This document shows, in pieces, positions 42,552-54,413 of a DNA stretch of 64,000 nt (positions within the stretch are counted from its first letter, which is position 1; each line of letters opens with the position of its first letter). The DNA is from Charina bottae (Eukaryota > Chordata > Lepidosauria > Squamata > Charinaidae). The stretch covers positions 57,933,914 through 57,997,913 of the forward strand of contig JALMGJ010000002.1 of NCBI GenBank assembly GCA_023362775.1, written 5' to 3'. A program made the position numbers and the translations under genes. The notes below the pieces were generated by a model. That model searched no databases and was not told the DNA's origin. It saw only the letters and a list, made by a program, of their open reading frames with translations.

Positions 42552-44178
42552 AATATAAGGATTTATTATCATTTGATGGTCTAAACTATAAATTAAAAAC
42601 AAGAGAAGATTTAGAAAAAGAGGGTCACAATTGTAATTGGTATACATATTTAGAAATAAAAGAACAATTTAAATCTGACTCCAAAAATTTCAAATTTAAA
42701 AGTCATTCAGTAAATTGGGACAAAATATTGTGGAGAGAGGAGGAACACCTAATTGCAAAAATTTATAAAATTTTAATTCAAAATAAAATATCAAATTTAC
42801 CTATAAAAATTGTATAATCAAATGGGAACAGAATGTGGGTCATAGCATTTAAATTGAAAATTGGGAAAGAGTATGGTCAAAAGATCTAAATTTTACTCTC
42901 AATTGTAACATGAAAGAAAACTTGTTTAAAATGATGTACAGATGGTATCTCACCCCAAATATATTGTCAAAAATGAATCCTGTAATACCAAATAATTGTT
43001 GGAAATGTAAAAAAAGAAATTGGTACTTTTTTTCATCTATGGTGGACTTGCCGAAAACAAAGAACTATTGGGACAAAATACATAAAGTTATCTGTGAAAT
43101 TATACAAGAAGATATTGCCAAAGAACCAGAATTCTATCTACTGGGCTTTACAAAACCGGACTTGTACAAAAAACATGGAAAATTATTATTCTACTTCAGG
43201 GCTTTCCAAAGTGCCGCCGCTGGCGACACACCCGGCGGCGGCGGCGACACGCGCGCGCACGGCGGCGGCACGGGGGGGGGCGTGCGGCGGTGCGCGTGCA
43301 CGGCGGCGGTGCGGGGGTGTGTGCGGCAGCGCGCATGCACGGCGGTGGCGTGGGGGGGCGTGCAGCAGCACGCACGCACACGGCGGCGGCGCGGGAGTGG
43401 CGTGCGGCGGCGCGGGGGGCGTGCGGCGGCGCTCGTGCATGGTGGCCGCCGTGCACGCGCACGACCGCTTCCAGGTGGTGTGGCGACACACCACGCTGCG
43501 TGTGGCGACACACTTTTGTGTCGCGACACACAGTTTGGAAAGCTCTGTTCTACTTAATAACTGCTGCCAGAATCAGCTTCGCCAAGTTTTGGAAAGAGGA
43601 CTACATACCGACGATTGAGGAATGGACTATAAAAATAATAGACTTGATGCAAATGGCGAAATTGACTGATCAAATTAACGATAGAAATATGGAAGAATTT
43701 AATATGGTTTGGAGTCCTTTTTTTAAATTTATTCAAAAATCTCAAAATATTCAATTAGGCAATTAATACAAATAATGTAAATAAGATAATAGATTAAAAC
43801 AGCATATAATTATGTGATGGAAATGTTAGATGGGAAGTAAGAAGTCCCTCCTTTGTGTGTATCCTTTTCTTTTTTCTTTTTTTCTTTTAGGGTGGAAAGG
43901 TGAGTAGGGGTAGTGAAAGGTAGAGTAGATGGAGTAAGGAAGTGGAGATAAAAGAAGGTTTGAGAAGGAAGGGAAAGAGGGTGAGAAGAAAAAAGGAGTT
44001 TAAACCAGAAAGTGAAGAGGTTGGATAGCTTGTTAAAGAGGAGGGGCGGGGTTTCTCTCTTTTTTCTTTTTCTTGAATGTCATGTTATGTTATGTTATGT
44101 TTTGTTTTATGTCTGGTATTACTTTTTCTCTTTATATAATGTATTGTTGTACAAAATAAAATTTGTTTTTAAAAAAAA
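42552..44178 (+). pseudogene. 5'-truncated L1, ORF2 C-terminus and 3' UTR, split by a MITE
   Basis: The C-terminal third of an L1 ORF2: KYKDLLSFDGLNYKLKTRED, NWYTYLEIKEQF and EEEHLIAKIYKIL, then a stop/frameshift near 42816. NLFKMMYRWYLTPNILSKM follows, with a zinc-knuckle CWKCKKRNWYFF broken near 43020, then EFYLLGF. After the MITE at 43197-43547 come TAARISFAKFWKEDYIPTI and DLMQMAKLTDQIN, ending at 43764. The 3' UTR ends AAAATAAAATTTG and an A run (44171-44178). AAAAAACACAGAA before (to 42551) and after (to 44185) is a likely TSD. It is closest to the L1 family of the two larger copies. Confidence 0.85.
43197..43547. mobile_element. GC-rich hAT-type MITE, copy 2 (351 bp, with minisatellite core)
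   Basis: Ends CAGGGCTTTCCAAAGTG and (other strand) CAGAGCTTTCCAAACTG. A perfect 8-bp TSD TTCTACTT lies at 43189-43196 and 43548-43555, inside an L1. The last ~80 bp match copy 1 (GTGTGGCGACACACC…TCGCGACACACAG). The middle (about 43225-43460) is an extremely GC-rich, degenerate array of roughly 40-bp units built on GCGTGC(G/A)GC(G/A)GC. Long frames on both strands here are compositional artefacts. Confidence 0.92.
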
Positions 44179-44185
44179 CACAGAA

Positions 44186-45193
44186 TATTACAATATTAGA
44201 TATACCATAGATACATACAGAAATATATCTGGAAAAACCAAGACAATAGGGGAAAGAAAGTTGGAAGTTTGTAAATTTTACTCTTCATAACCGATAAGAC
44301 TTTGGTAACCTTCAGCCTGAGCAATTTAAAGATTTAACACAGAGAAATGCCATCCCAGAAGAGAAAAAAGGTATTGATTTTCAGCTTGCCCTTAACTCAA
44401 ACTTCTTTTTGGTGGCAGTCACAGCAATGTCTTTTAAAAGAAAACCACAAGTGCCTAAGTCTGCAATTTTATAGATATACTTACCTGAGAGTAAATCTTG
44501 TTGATATCCATAGGGCTTATGTCTGAGTAGAGAGGTACAAGTTTGTGCTGTAAGTTCCTTATGAAGAATGGATAAGTCAGAACTCATAGCTTTTTGACAA
44601 ATTTCTTGCCAAGGAAAAGAACAATAGAATGGTTACAGTACAGAACAAAAATAAAGTGTTTCTGCCAAGGATAATTCCCCCAAAAAATGTGTCTCTTCCT
44701 CCCTCTCATTTACCCAAAGCAGAAAGAAAGTTATCCAGGAATTCTTGAAGATTCAGAACATTATTATTCCTCTAGAAAATTATGAGGATTCAGAGGGAAT
44801 CTGCCCAGATCAGATTATCAGATTAGAGCAGCTGACATGTTTCAAAAGTAGTCAAGAAGTTGTAGGTTCTCTTTTACATAGATTCTAGCTGAATAGCATT
44901 TATTAGGAAAGAAGGCTTTATTACAAAAAATATACAAAGTAAACGTAGGGCTTACATAAACAGGAATGTGCTTTCTTATTTGTTACATCTTCTAGGCACT
45001 TGTTTTTCACAATTTATCTTACATTATTGTTTTATTCTCTTGTGTAGACTTGTACAGAAATGTAGCAACTTAGCATCACTTGAATTTTCAGGTATTTCCA
45101 TATCCTAAATTCTATTGTATTTCATCTATTCCTATCTTTGTCCTATCTTAACGCCATGAGCTATTTCTCTACTTCTGTTCTTTTTTCTGTTTT
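44186..45193. other. No recognisable gene or repeat
   Basis: Nothing assignable. Confidence 0.5.
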
Positions 45194-45201
45194 CTCTATT
45201 G

Positions 45202-45462
45202 CAGAGCTTTCCAAACTGTGTGTCGCGACACAAAAGTGTGTCGCCACACACAGTCTGGTGTGTTGCCACACAACCCGGAAGCACTGATCATTATCAGCGC
45301 TTCTGGGTTTTCCCGCGGCGGCACACCAACTGCAGAGCGCAAAACCCGAAAGCGCAGCAGCGCTTCCGGGTTTTTGCGCGCTGCCGTACTTCCGGGTTTT
45401 CTCGTGGTGACACACCAACGCCGGTTGGTGTGTCGCCGTGGGAAAAACTTTGGAAAGCCCTG
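45202..45462. mobile_element. GC-rich hAT-type MITE, copy 3 (261 bp)
   Basis: Same family as copy 1 but in opposite orientation: CAGAGCTTTCCAAACTG at the left, CTTTGGAAAGCCCTG at the right. The TSD CTCTATTG is perfect (45194-45201, 45463-45470). The interior shows the same GTGTGTCGC and CCGGAAGC motifs and hairpins as copy 1. Confidence 0.93.
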
Positions 45463-45470
45463 CTCTATTG

Positions 45471-46446
45471 TGATAACTTTATTTCCCAGTCGGCTTCAAA
45501 CTTTAATCTCTCCCACTCTTCTTATGTTCTCATTAACATTTTTATCTGCCTGGTGAGGGATGGTTACAGGCAGCTGATGATCTTTGTGGGAGACAAGCAG
45601 AGGCTGTCCTCTCACACAAGCATTCTTCTGTGTATGTCATCTTTCCTATTTAACATTTAAAATTTTCAGATACACTTTCCCTCTGGTTTCAGTTTCTAAA
45701 TAACAGGGCTCCTCAGGATTAATTATCTTTGGAACAATTTTACCAGGGCATCCACAAGGGGGTCTGGGACTTTTTGTCTGGATTTTGACATACATTCCCC
45801 AAACCTCAATGCCCATGTTCTCATCCCCCAGCCACCACTGATCACCTCCCTTAACCATAGGTTCTTTCTGTGAAATAAGTAGGTAGCTACCCTTATCTCT
45901 TCATAAAACTAGTCTTTGAAACCTACAAACTGAAAGAATGGTTGCTGATTTCACATCCCTATCACCTACCCTAACACTAAAGTACTATTCAGGACACATA
46001 TGGGTGCCTTTGCTGAAAAGAATTGTGTGAATTCTTCATACTGACTCCCTTCTTTGCCTGAGAATACAGCTACAATAGGCCTTCAGATGAGCTCACTCTT
46101 GCTTGATCTATTCAATTCCAAGAGAGGGTATGCAATCCATATTTTGGCTCTTCAGGTTACGAAGAAATGTATGAAGATGAGAGGGTTTATTGCATATTTA
46201 CTGATTGAGGTAAACCATGTGGTAAAGTGAATAGGCTTGAATTAGAGAATGTTTGCATGAAGATAGAATTGAAGGTTGGTTGGTGAATGCAATAAGAGTG
46301 GTATATAATGAAAATAAAGCATGCATAAGAATTAATGGAAGTCTTAGGAAATAATTCAACAATAGGGAGCAAGATAAAGATGTGTAACACTCCCCTGCTG
46401 GTTTAACATATTTATGGATAAATATATAACAAATGTCTGTAAATAC
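45471..46446. other. No recognisable gene or repeat
   Basis: Nothing assignable. Confidence 0.5.
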
Positions 46447-46735
46447 GTTGTTGTTCAGTCATTTAGTCATGTCCGACTCTTTGTGACCTCATGGACCATA
46501 GCACACCAGGCCTTCCTGTCCTCCACTGTCTCCCGGAGTTTACTCAAATTCATGTTCGTTACATCGGTGATGCTATCTAACCATCTCATCCTCTGCTGTC
46601 CCCTTCTCCTTTTGCCTTCAGTCTTTCCTAGCATCAGGGTCTTTTCCAATGAGTCCTCTCTTCGCATTAGGTGGCCAAAGTATTTGAGCTTCAGTTTCAG
46701 TATCTGTCCTTCCAATGAGCAGTCAGGGTTGATTT
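46447..46735 (-). pseudogene. 5'-truncated BovB/RTE LINE 3' end
   Basis: Minus strand: LKLKYFGHLMRREDSLEKTL, MLGKTEGKRRRGQQRMRWLD and KAWCAMVHEVTKSRT. The 3' end is AAAGAGTCGGACATGACTAAATG on that strand. These are the last ~80 residues of a BovB-type ORF. The strand reads open, so this short copy is only moderately decayed. Confidence 0.87.
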
Positions 46736-47080
46736 ATAAATACATTAGAGGCGTATTAATTGGGGATATGTATGCATGTATACTTTTGTATGCAGTTGAT
46801 GCCATGTTGTTGCTTGAGAACCCAAATGATCTGCAGCAAATGTTAGATAGACTGCATGATGCAACAAGGAGTATGGAACTGAAAATTACTGCATTAATTA
46901 TCAAAGCAGTTGTGTTTAAAAGGAAAATGGAGTGAATGATTGAAAGTTCTCTATAAACGATGAAAAACTAAAGCAAGCAGCTGACTTTTTGTACCTTTAC
47001 TAAAGATGAGGAAATGAATGGAAAAACTTTAAAACATGCAAATACTGTACACAAAAATATTACATTGACCTACAGTAAGC
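46736..47080 (+). pseudogene. Non-LTR reverse transcriptase fragment, unclassified
   Basis: ILLYAVDAMLLLENPNDLQQ (about 46765-46825) is an RT motif C region in which YADD has become YAVD. LDRLHDATRSMELKI follows, then after a stop NDEKLKQAADFLYL (about 46957-47000). The layout fits a LINE RT palm and thumb. It is not the same family as BovB or L2 here and I cannot name it. Confidence 0.6.
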
Positions 47081-47305
47081 AATTGTACTTTTTTAGCTGT
47101 ATCATAGCCTATGAGTTGTGTTAGCCAGGTTTGGGGATTTTTATTATTTAATTTTCATAAAAATTGCAGAAAGTGAAAGCTATATTAATTTATAGCTATC
47201 CTTGTGCTGGTTTGTATACAATGAATGTAACAAGGATTTGTCCATCTTCTCTATCTCTTTATTCATGTACAGTCATAGAGAAGATGAATAATTGATTTTG
47301 ACATT

Positions 47306-47623
47306 GGGTGCACATGGCTCAGTGGTTAAGACACCAGGCTTGTCGATTGGAAGGTCAGCAGTTCGAGACCCGAGCGCCGCATGACGGAGTGAGCTCCCGC
47401 ACACGCCCCAGCTCTTGCCAACCGAGCAATTCGAAAGCATGCAAACGCAAGTAGATGTATAGGTACCACTTCGGTGGGATGGTAACAGCGTTCCATGTGC
47501 ATCATGCTGGCCACATGACCGCAGAAGCGTCTTCAGACAGTGCTGGCTCTTCAGCTAAGAAACGGAGATGAGCACCGCCCCTTAGAGTCGGACACGACTG
47601 TGCAGGGGAAAAAAATACCTTAC
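47306..47623 (+). mobile_element. Sauria-type SINE, full length
   Basis: The tRNA-like head has TGGCTCAGTGGTTAAGA (A box) and AGTTCGAGACC (B box). The body has CCCAGCTCTTGCCAACCGAG, the 3' end is GAGTCGGACACGACTG, and the tail is a decayed ACCTTAC. The best-preserved SINE in the window. Confidence 0.88.
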
Positions 47624-47855
47624 TTCTGCATCCTCATTTTCAAATGGAAGATCAGAGAGCATAAATTATTTATAATTACTTCCCTTCTCATTGCAGAGAA
47701 GAGCAAATATTTGTTATTTTGGGGGAAGTACAGTACATGTATAAGACATAAGTAATAGCACATCTAACTAAATACAGCTCAGCAGACATTTGATCTTTCA
47801 TCAACAGTTTGATGATCTTTTTGGGTCTACAAAACAAAAACAAAGTCCGGGGGGG

Positions 47856-50690
47856 CATTATTTATTTATTTATCAGATTTATCACCAGCCATCTCCCCCA
47901 AGGGGGACTCTGGGTGGTTTACAATAAAATATAATTAATTAAAATACAATTATAAATGTTAAGAGTAGAGACATCACACTGACAACAAAGGTCCGCATAG
48001 TTAAAGCAATGGTATTCCATGTAGTAACCTATGGCTGTGAGAGCTGGACCATAAGGAGGAAAATTTCCTCCATGTTGGAGGAAAATTCTGAGAGTGCCTT
48101 GGACTGCAAGAAGATCAAACCAGTCCATACTCCAGGAAATAAAGCCAGACTGTTCACTTGAGGGAATGATATTAAAGGCAAAACTGAAGTACTTTGGCCA
48201 CATAATGAGAAGACAGGATACCCTGGAGAAGAAGCTGATGCTAGGGAAAGTGGAAGGCAAAAGGAAGAGGGGCCGACCAAGGGCAAGATGGATGGATGAT
48301 ATTCTGGAGGTGACAGACTTAACCATGGGGGAGCTGGGGATGGTGATGGCTGACAGGAAGCTCTGGCATGGGCTGGTCCATGAAGTCACAAAGAGTCGGA
48401 AGTGACTGAACGAATAAACGAATAAACAAAAAATACAATTATAAATAGACTAAAATAAGCATAACAACAACAATTTATAGATGTAATAAATATAATAAAA
48501 TCCAGATAGCAGACTCTTCTTAACTCCATGAAAAGGACACTTTAGGGCCACCCAAAGGCACTAGCCATCCCCAAGAGTGTACACTCTCCTTCCCGCCCCA
48601 GGCATATTGACAGAACCAGGTTTTAATTTTTTTCCGGAAGTCCAGGAATGAAGGGGCCTGTCTTATCTCCAGGGGAAGAATGTTCCAAAGGGCAGGGGCT
48701 ACTGGAGAGAAGGCATGCTTCTGTGACCCCGTTAGATGGAATTCTTTAACAGATGGGGTCCGTAGCATGCCCTCTCTGCATGCCTGGGTTGGACAGGAAG
48801 ATGTGATGGGGATGAGATGGTCCCTTAGGTAACCTGTTCCCATGCCATGTAGGGCTTTAAAGGTGATAAACAACACCTTGAATTGGACCCAGAAGCAGAC
48901 TGGAACCCAGTGCAGCTCGCGCAGCAAAGGTGTTACATGTGTCCACCATGGGACACCCAGAATTGTCTGCACAGCTGCATTCTGGATCAGGTGTAGCTTC
49001 CAGATATTCTTCAAGGGTAGCCCCATGTAGAGCGCATTACAGTATATATGGGAGATAAACAGGGCATAAGTGACAGTTTGAAGGGCCTCTCATTCCAGGA
49101 AGGGGCGTAACTGGCACAGAACATGGAGTTGAGCAAAGGACCTCCTGGCCACGACTGCCACCTGCTCTTTGAGCAGGAGTTGTAAGTCCAAGAGGACCCC
49201 CAAGGTACGCACCGGGTCTGTCTGGGACAGTGAGACCCCATCCAGAACTAAAGATGAGACTTTCCCAGATACCAAGGAGCCTTTTTTTCCCCATCCAGGC
49301 CCCTACAGCCCCCAGGGACTTGGACAGGGTGGTCACTGCATCACTTACTTCACTCGGGATGGAGATGTATAGTTGGGTATCATCGGCATATTGATTATAC
49401 CTCACCCCATGGTGACGGATGATCTCACCCAGTGGTTTCATGTAGATGTTAAAAAGGAGAAGAGAGAGTACTGAGCCCTGTGGAACTCCGCAAAGAAGGG
49501 GCCGCAGGCCAGATCTCTCGCTCGCTATCAACAGCAACTGGGACCGGCCCTGGAGGAAGAAGGTAAACCAGCGCAGAACCACGCTGCCCAACCCCAACTC
49601 CCTGAGCCGCCCCAGAAGGATACCATGGTTGACGGTATTGAAAGCCACTGAGAGGTCAAGAAGAGCGAGAATGGATGAACTGCCTCCATTTCGCTCCTGC
49701 CACATATCATCCATAAGCATGACCAATGCGGTTTCCATCCCATGACCAGGCCTGAAACCCGACTGAAAGGGGTCTAGATAATCCATTTCATCCAGAATCC
49801 CATGGAGCTGCAATGCCATCACCTTCTCAACCACCTTCCCCAAAAAGGGGAGGTGGGAGACTGGATGAAAATTATCCAGTACAGTAGGGTCCAGCGATGG
49901 CTTCTTGAGGAGGCGGCGCACCAGCACTTCCTTAAAAGCTGCTGAGGACACCCCTTCTTCTCAAGGATCACCATCCTTGGATCCGAGCAATTTTATCCTG
50001 CAAATGCCCAGAAAATTCCTCAGCATGGCCCTGCAGATGGATCTCTGACTCCCCTTTCCCTAAAAGGGATTGGGTGATCTTAAACAGGGCCGCCGGGCAG
50101 CATTCTGCGGATGCAATAAGAGCAGAGAAATACTGACGTTTTGCTGCTCTTACCGCCACAAGGTAGGCTTTAATAGCGGCTCTAGCTTGTGTTTGGACAG
50201 ATTCAGTCTTTGTCTTCCCCCAGCGGTGCTGTAGGCATATGTCTATGACATGCTGTAGGCATGTCTTAATCCTCTTCAGAACCCTCAGCTCCTCCATAAA
50301 CCATGGGGAGTGTTGGGTTCAACTGGACAAGAGAGGCCACACAGGCGCGATCCTGTCCAAGGCCCCGGCTGCCTCTCTATTCCAGGTGGCAGCCAGAGCC
50401 TCTGCTGGACCATGCAGAAGATCCTTGGGCATAACCCTCAGCTACCTCTGGAACCGTGTCGGGTCCATAAGTCGCCAGGGATGGACCAATCAAATAGGTC
50501 CAGCCTCCCTGCAGAGGGGAGTGGCATAGGAGAATCTGAAGGTCACCAGGGCATGATCTGATCATGACAAAGGGGAAAGATGTAACTCTCCCCTCAGATC
50601 ACATTGTCACTGCTTCGACAAGAAGACTAAATCCGGAGTGAGGCCACTGTCTCGAGTTAGGTCCTGGATGATCTGAAACAGGCCCATGGC
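47856..50690 (-). pseudogene. Long decayed L2 LINE, split by a BovB
   Basis: Minus strand, 5'-truncated inside the endonuclease: QIIQDLTRDSGLTPDLVFLS at about 50675-50615, then SDHALVT. The RT frame (49951-49037) shows LDPFQSGFRPGHGMETALVM and LLDLSVAFNTVNHGILL, with AFD changed to AFN, a mutated motif A. CGVPQGSVLSLLLFNIYM and QYADDTQLY (about 49402-49376) follow. The C-terminal part (49026-48520) ends KTWFCQYAWGG. The 3' block with its ATTT tail lies at 47858-47957, separated by a BovB insertion (47958-48429). Gaps relative to the plus-strand L2 occur near 49275-49300. Same L2 subfamily as 6426-15845. Confidence 0.88.
47958..48429 (+). mobile_element. 5'-truncated BovB inserted in the L2, with TSD
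   Basis: The BovB 3' end encodes LKAKLKYFGHIMRRQDTLEK, MLGKVEGKRKRGRPRARWMD and HGLVHEVTKSRK*, ending GAGTCGGAAGTGACTGAACG and AATAAACG repeats. The 17-bp AAAATACAATTATAAAT at 47941-47957 and 48430-48446 is a perfect TSD. At 48055-48080 a small deletion has been replaced by a GGAGGAAAATTTCCTCC palindrome. Confidence 0.92.
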
Positions 50691-52066
50691 CACCAATTAT
50701 ACATAATTGTCCTAATGATTTATCAGATTTACAGTGAAAATGAGTTCAAAAGAGTATATTAATTTGATCCAATTTTTGGATCTAGAAAGATGCAAACAAA
50801 GCAAAGCAAACAAGCTTTCTTAGATGAAAGTATGAAGCTTATCGCAAAATAGCTATGGAGTTTAGCTGTTGATGAAAAACAGTATGTTGGAAAATGACAC
50901 CTTCTAGAAACGATGACTGGATGGTAACCTTTTGAATGAGACTGGAAGAATACAAAAAGTGGTAGACAGTACTCCAAAGATTAAATAAGTGACTGACTAA
51001 TGTTACGTCAGAAAGAAATATTAAATTTGCTCCAGTACAAATCACTAAATCAAATGTATGACTTACTATGACTATAGTGGCTGATGTGCTAGATGAAAAA
51101 TAAATGCTAGGCTTTCTGGTAAGGGAGATCAGAGGTGATTTCAAGGTGGACTTTAAAGTTTACCCCGAACTGAAATCCAAATGTATTTCCAAACCAGCTT
51201 GACAAGTGTGATAAAATATCCATGTAAGAGCCATTATTTCTTTGAGGGTGGCTGATATCAAATAGTAATGTCAAGATGTATGGTGTCATTGCTGTTATGA
51301 AGAGGCTATAAAAATATCTGAGGATTTTTAAAGGAATAATTATAATTAAATAATTTCACCTATCGGATATAAGAAAGAGGTATCAATAAAAGCCAACATA
51401 TCTTTACCAACAAGGCTTCCTTAAAGGGGAGTGTTTTAATCCCACAAACCCAAATAATTCTTATGATAAATAAAACCTTTCCACCAGAAAGTCCTGATCC
51501 TATGGCTTATATTGCTCAAATACAAACAGAGATAGATGGACTTGCAAGGTAAATACCAAGGAATCTGTTTCCTTAGAAACAGGAAATTCTAAGAACCTTC
51601 TCCTTTTAAACATGTGAAAGTCAAACATGTGTAACTCAGAGCAAACTCCAGGTATGAGTTCTTCTTTGATTCCCTCTTTACACAATTTTTCAGAAAAATC
51701 TGTTAAAGATTTTTACAGCAAATTATTGTACTTATGACAAGGCCCAAAACTTGCCTGTTCTTTAAGTCTGTAATGATTTCCATTTGAAAAGAAGTGTTTT
51801 ATCAAGAATTGACTGAGTCTGTAAATCAATGCTTGTTTATCTGTAATCCACAATGAAAACAGTGGACTTCAGTACGGGGAAACGGTATATGGTTAACCAA
51901 TATAGTGCATTGGCAACATTTTGGTCCATAAACTTGTGTTATCTTCCAAATGTATCTTAAATTAATTTACAGAATAGCTGGGAGCTCACTTGAGGACTTG
52001 AAGCTGATCATAGTTCCTCATTCCACCTCACAGAGTTGTTGGAGGGATAAAATGAGGGTAAACTTC
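50691..52066. other. No recognisable gene or repeat
   Basis: AT-rich sequence; nothing assignable. Confidence 0.5.
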
Positions 52067-52593
52067 TTTGCTTTTGGGCTTCCCTTTATATATATATAAG
52101 AATTTTATTGAGTTTAAAACAAAGATAAAAGCTACAAAAAGTAAGAAAAATTACAAAAAGAAGAAAAAAAACTAAAGGTATGAAACACAAAAAAGAATTT
52201 TGAAGATTACAGAAAGAAATGACTTCCAACTTTCCACAAGAATATACAGAATATTTCCATATTCAATCCCTTACTCTATATCAAAACAAAATCACATTAT
52301 TTCTATAAATCCTTCCATTAACACATATACAAATCACTAATACAATTTTTTCCTTCCCCTTATAAAAATAAATAAATAAATCTCTAAATCAACTTCCCTC
52401 CCCTTCCCTGTTGTTTTAAATAAAACAACATTTATTTAATTATTTCCTTCCTACCACTATTCTATATACTTCTGTCCACTGTAATGAAAATCAAATTATA
52501 AAAACATATAAATTGTCTACATTTATAATTAATAATACTACAAAACTCTTAACCCTATTAAACCTAAAAACCAAGCAATTATTATTATATCTT

Positions 52594-54413
52594 ATTTGTT
52601 GTTTATTCATTCAGTCGCTTCCGACTCTTCGTGACTTCATGGACCAGCCCACGCCAGAGCTTCCAGTCGGCCTTCACCATCCCCAGCTCCCCCAAGGTCG
52701 AGTCCATCACCTCCAGAATATCATCCATCCATCTTGCCCTTGATCGGCCCCTCTTCCTTTTGCCTTCCACTTTCCCCAACATCAGCATCTTCTTCAGGGT
52801 ATCCTGTCTTCTCATTATGTGGCCAAAGTACTTCAGTTTTGCTTTTAATTTATTTATTTATTTATTTAATCAATTTATTCCTCGCCCATCTCCCATGCAA
52901 GGGACTTAATATCATTCCCTCAAGTGAGCAGTCTGGCTTTATTTCCTGGAGTATGGACTGGTTTGATCTTCTTGCAGTCCAAGGCATTCTCAGAATTTTC
53001 CTCCAACACCACAGTTCAAAAGCATCTATCTTCCTTCGCTCAGCCTTCCTTATGGTCCAGCTCTCGCAGCCATAGGTTACTACAGGGAATACCATTGCTT
53101 TAACTATGCGGACCTTTGTTGTCAGTGTGATGTCTCTGCTCTTAACTATTCTATCGAGATTTGTCATTGCTCTCCTCCCAAGAAGTAAACGTATTCTGAT
53201 TTCCTGGCTGCAGTCAGCGTCTGCAGTAATCTTTCTGCCTAGAAATAAAAAGTCTGTCACTGCTTCCATTTTTTCTCCCTCTATTTGCCAGTTATAAATC
53301 AAGCTGGTTGCCATAATCTTGGTTTTCTGGTGGTTTAACTGCAACCCAGCTTTTGCACTTTCTTCTTTCACCTTTGTCATAAGGCTCCTCAGCTCCTCCT
53401 CGCTTTCAGCCATCAAAGTGGTATCATCTGCATATCTGAGACTGTTAATGTTTCTTCCAGCAATTTTAACTCCAGCCTTGGATTCCTCAAGCCCAGCACG
53501 TCACATGATGTGTTCTGCGTACAAGTTTAATAGGTAGGGTTAGAGTATACAGCCCTGCCGTACTCCTTTCCCAATCTTAAACCAGTCCGTTGTTCCATGC
53601 TCTGTTCTTACCGTTGCCACTTGGTTGTTATAAAGATTCCTAAGGAGGCAGACAAGATGACTTGGTATCCCCATACCACCAAGAACTTGCCACAATTTGT
53701 TATGATCCACACAGTCAAAGGCTTTAGAATAGTCAATAAAACAAAAATAGATGTTTTTCTGAAATTCCCTGGCTTTCTCCATTATCCAGCGGATATTGGC
53801 AATTTGGTCTCTAGTTCCTCTGCCTTTTCTAAACCCAGCTTGTACATCTGGCAATTCTCGCTCCATGAATTGCTGGAGTCTACCTTGCAAGATCTTGAGC
53901 ATTACCTTACTGGCATGTGAAATAAGTGCCACTGTTCGATAGTTTGAACATTCTTTAGTGCTTCCCTTTTTTGGTATGGGGATATAAGTTGATTTTTTCC
54001 AATCTGATGGCCATTCTTGTGTTTTCCAAATTTGATGGCATATGGCATGCATCACCTTGACAGCATCATCTTGCAAGATTTTAAACAGTTCAGCTGGGAT
54101 ACCGTCGTCTCCTGCTGCCTTGTTATTAGCAATGCTTCTTAAGGCCCATTCAACCTCACTCTTCAGGATGTCTGGCTCTAACTCACTGACCACACCATCA
54201 AAGCTATTTCCAATATAATTATCCTTCCTATACAGATCTTCCGTGTATTCTTGCCACATTTTCTTGATCTCTTCTGCTAGGTCCTTGCCATCTTTGTTTT
54301 TGATCATACGTATTTTTGCCTGGAATTTACCTCCGATGTTTCTAATTTTCTGGAAGAGGCCTCTTGTCCTTCCTATTCTATTGTCTTCTTCCACTTCTGT
54401 GCATTGCTTGTTT
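52594..54413 (-). pseudogene. BovB (RTE) LINE, 5'-truncated, RT to 3' end
   Basis: BovB RT half on the minus strand. It shows NRIGRTRGLFQKIRNIGGKF and EWALRSIANNKAAGDDGIPA (54394-54060), YRTVALISHASKVMLKIL, ELPDVQAGFRKGRGTRDQIA (about 53860-53800) and CFIDYSKAFDCVDHNKLW (about 53757-53700). GKGVRQGCIL (about 53570-53540) ends at an in-frame stop (53540-53542). RYADDTTLMAESEEELRSL lies in the next frame (about 53435-53380). LLGRRAMTNLDRI, AMVFPVVTYGCESWTIRKAE and ELWCWRKILRMPWTARRSNQ follow. The 3' end is SRKRLNE. It is only a few breaks from open (a stop near 53541, one frame change, and a 57-bp L2 tail insertion at 52850), so it is the youngest RTE here. Confidence 0.92.
52850..52908 (-). 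mobile_element. Tiny L2 3'-end insertion inside the BovB
   Basis: Only the L2 terminal block: minus-strand GTCCCTTGCATGGGAGATGG, GCGAGGAATAAATTG and an AAAT tail. It interrupts the BovB between GCTTTTAAT and ATATCATTCCC. The uninterrupted BovB at 48165-48185 reads straight through there (ATGATATTAAAGGC). An ATTAA duplication flanks it. Confidence 0.88.

Noticed and set aside
43186..43766. Several overlapping Ala/Arg/His-rich frames on both strands
   Set aside because: They arise from the GC-rich MITE core, which lacks stops in all frames, and partly from fusion with L1 codons.
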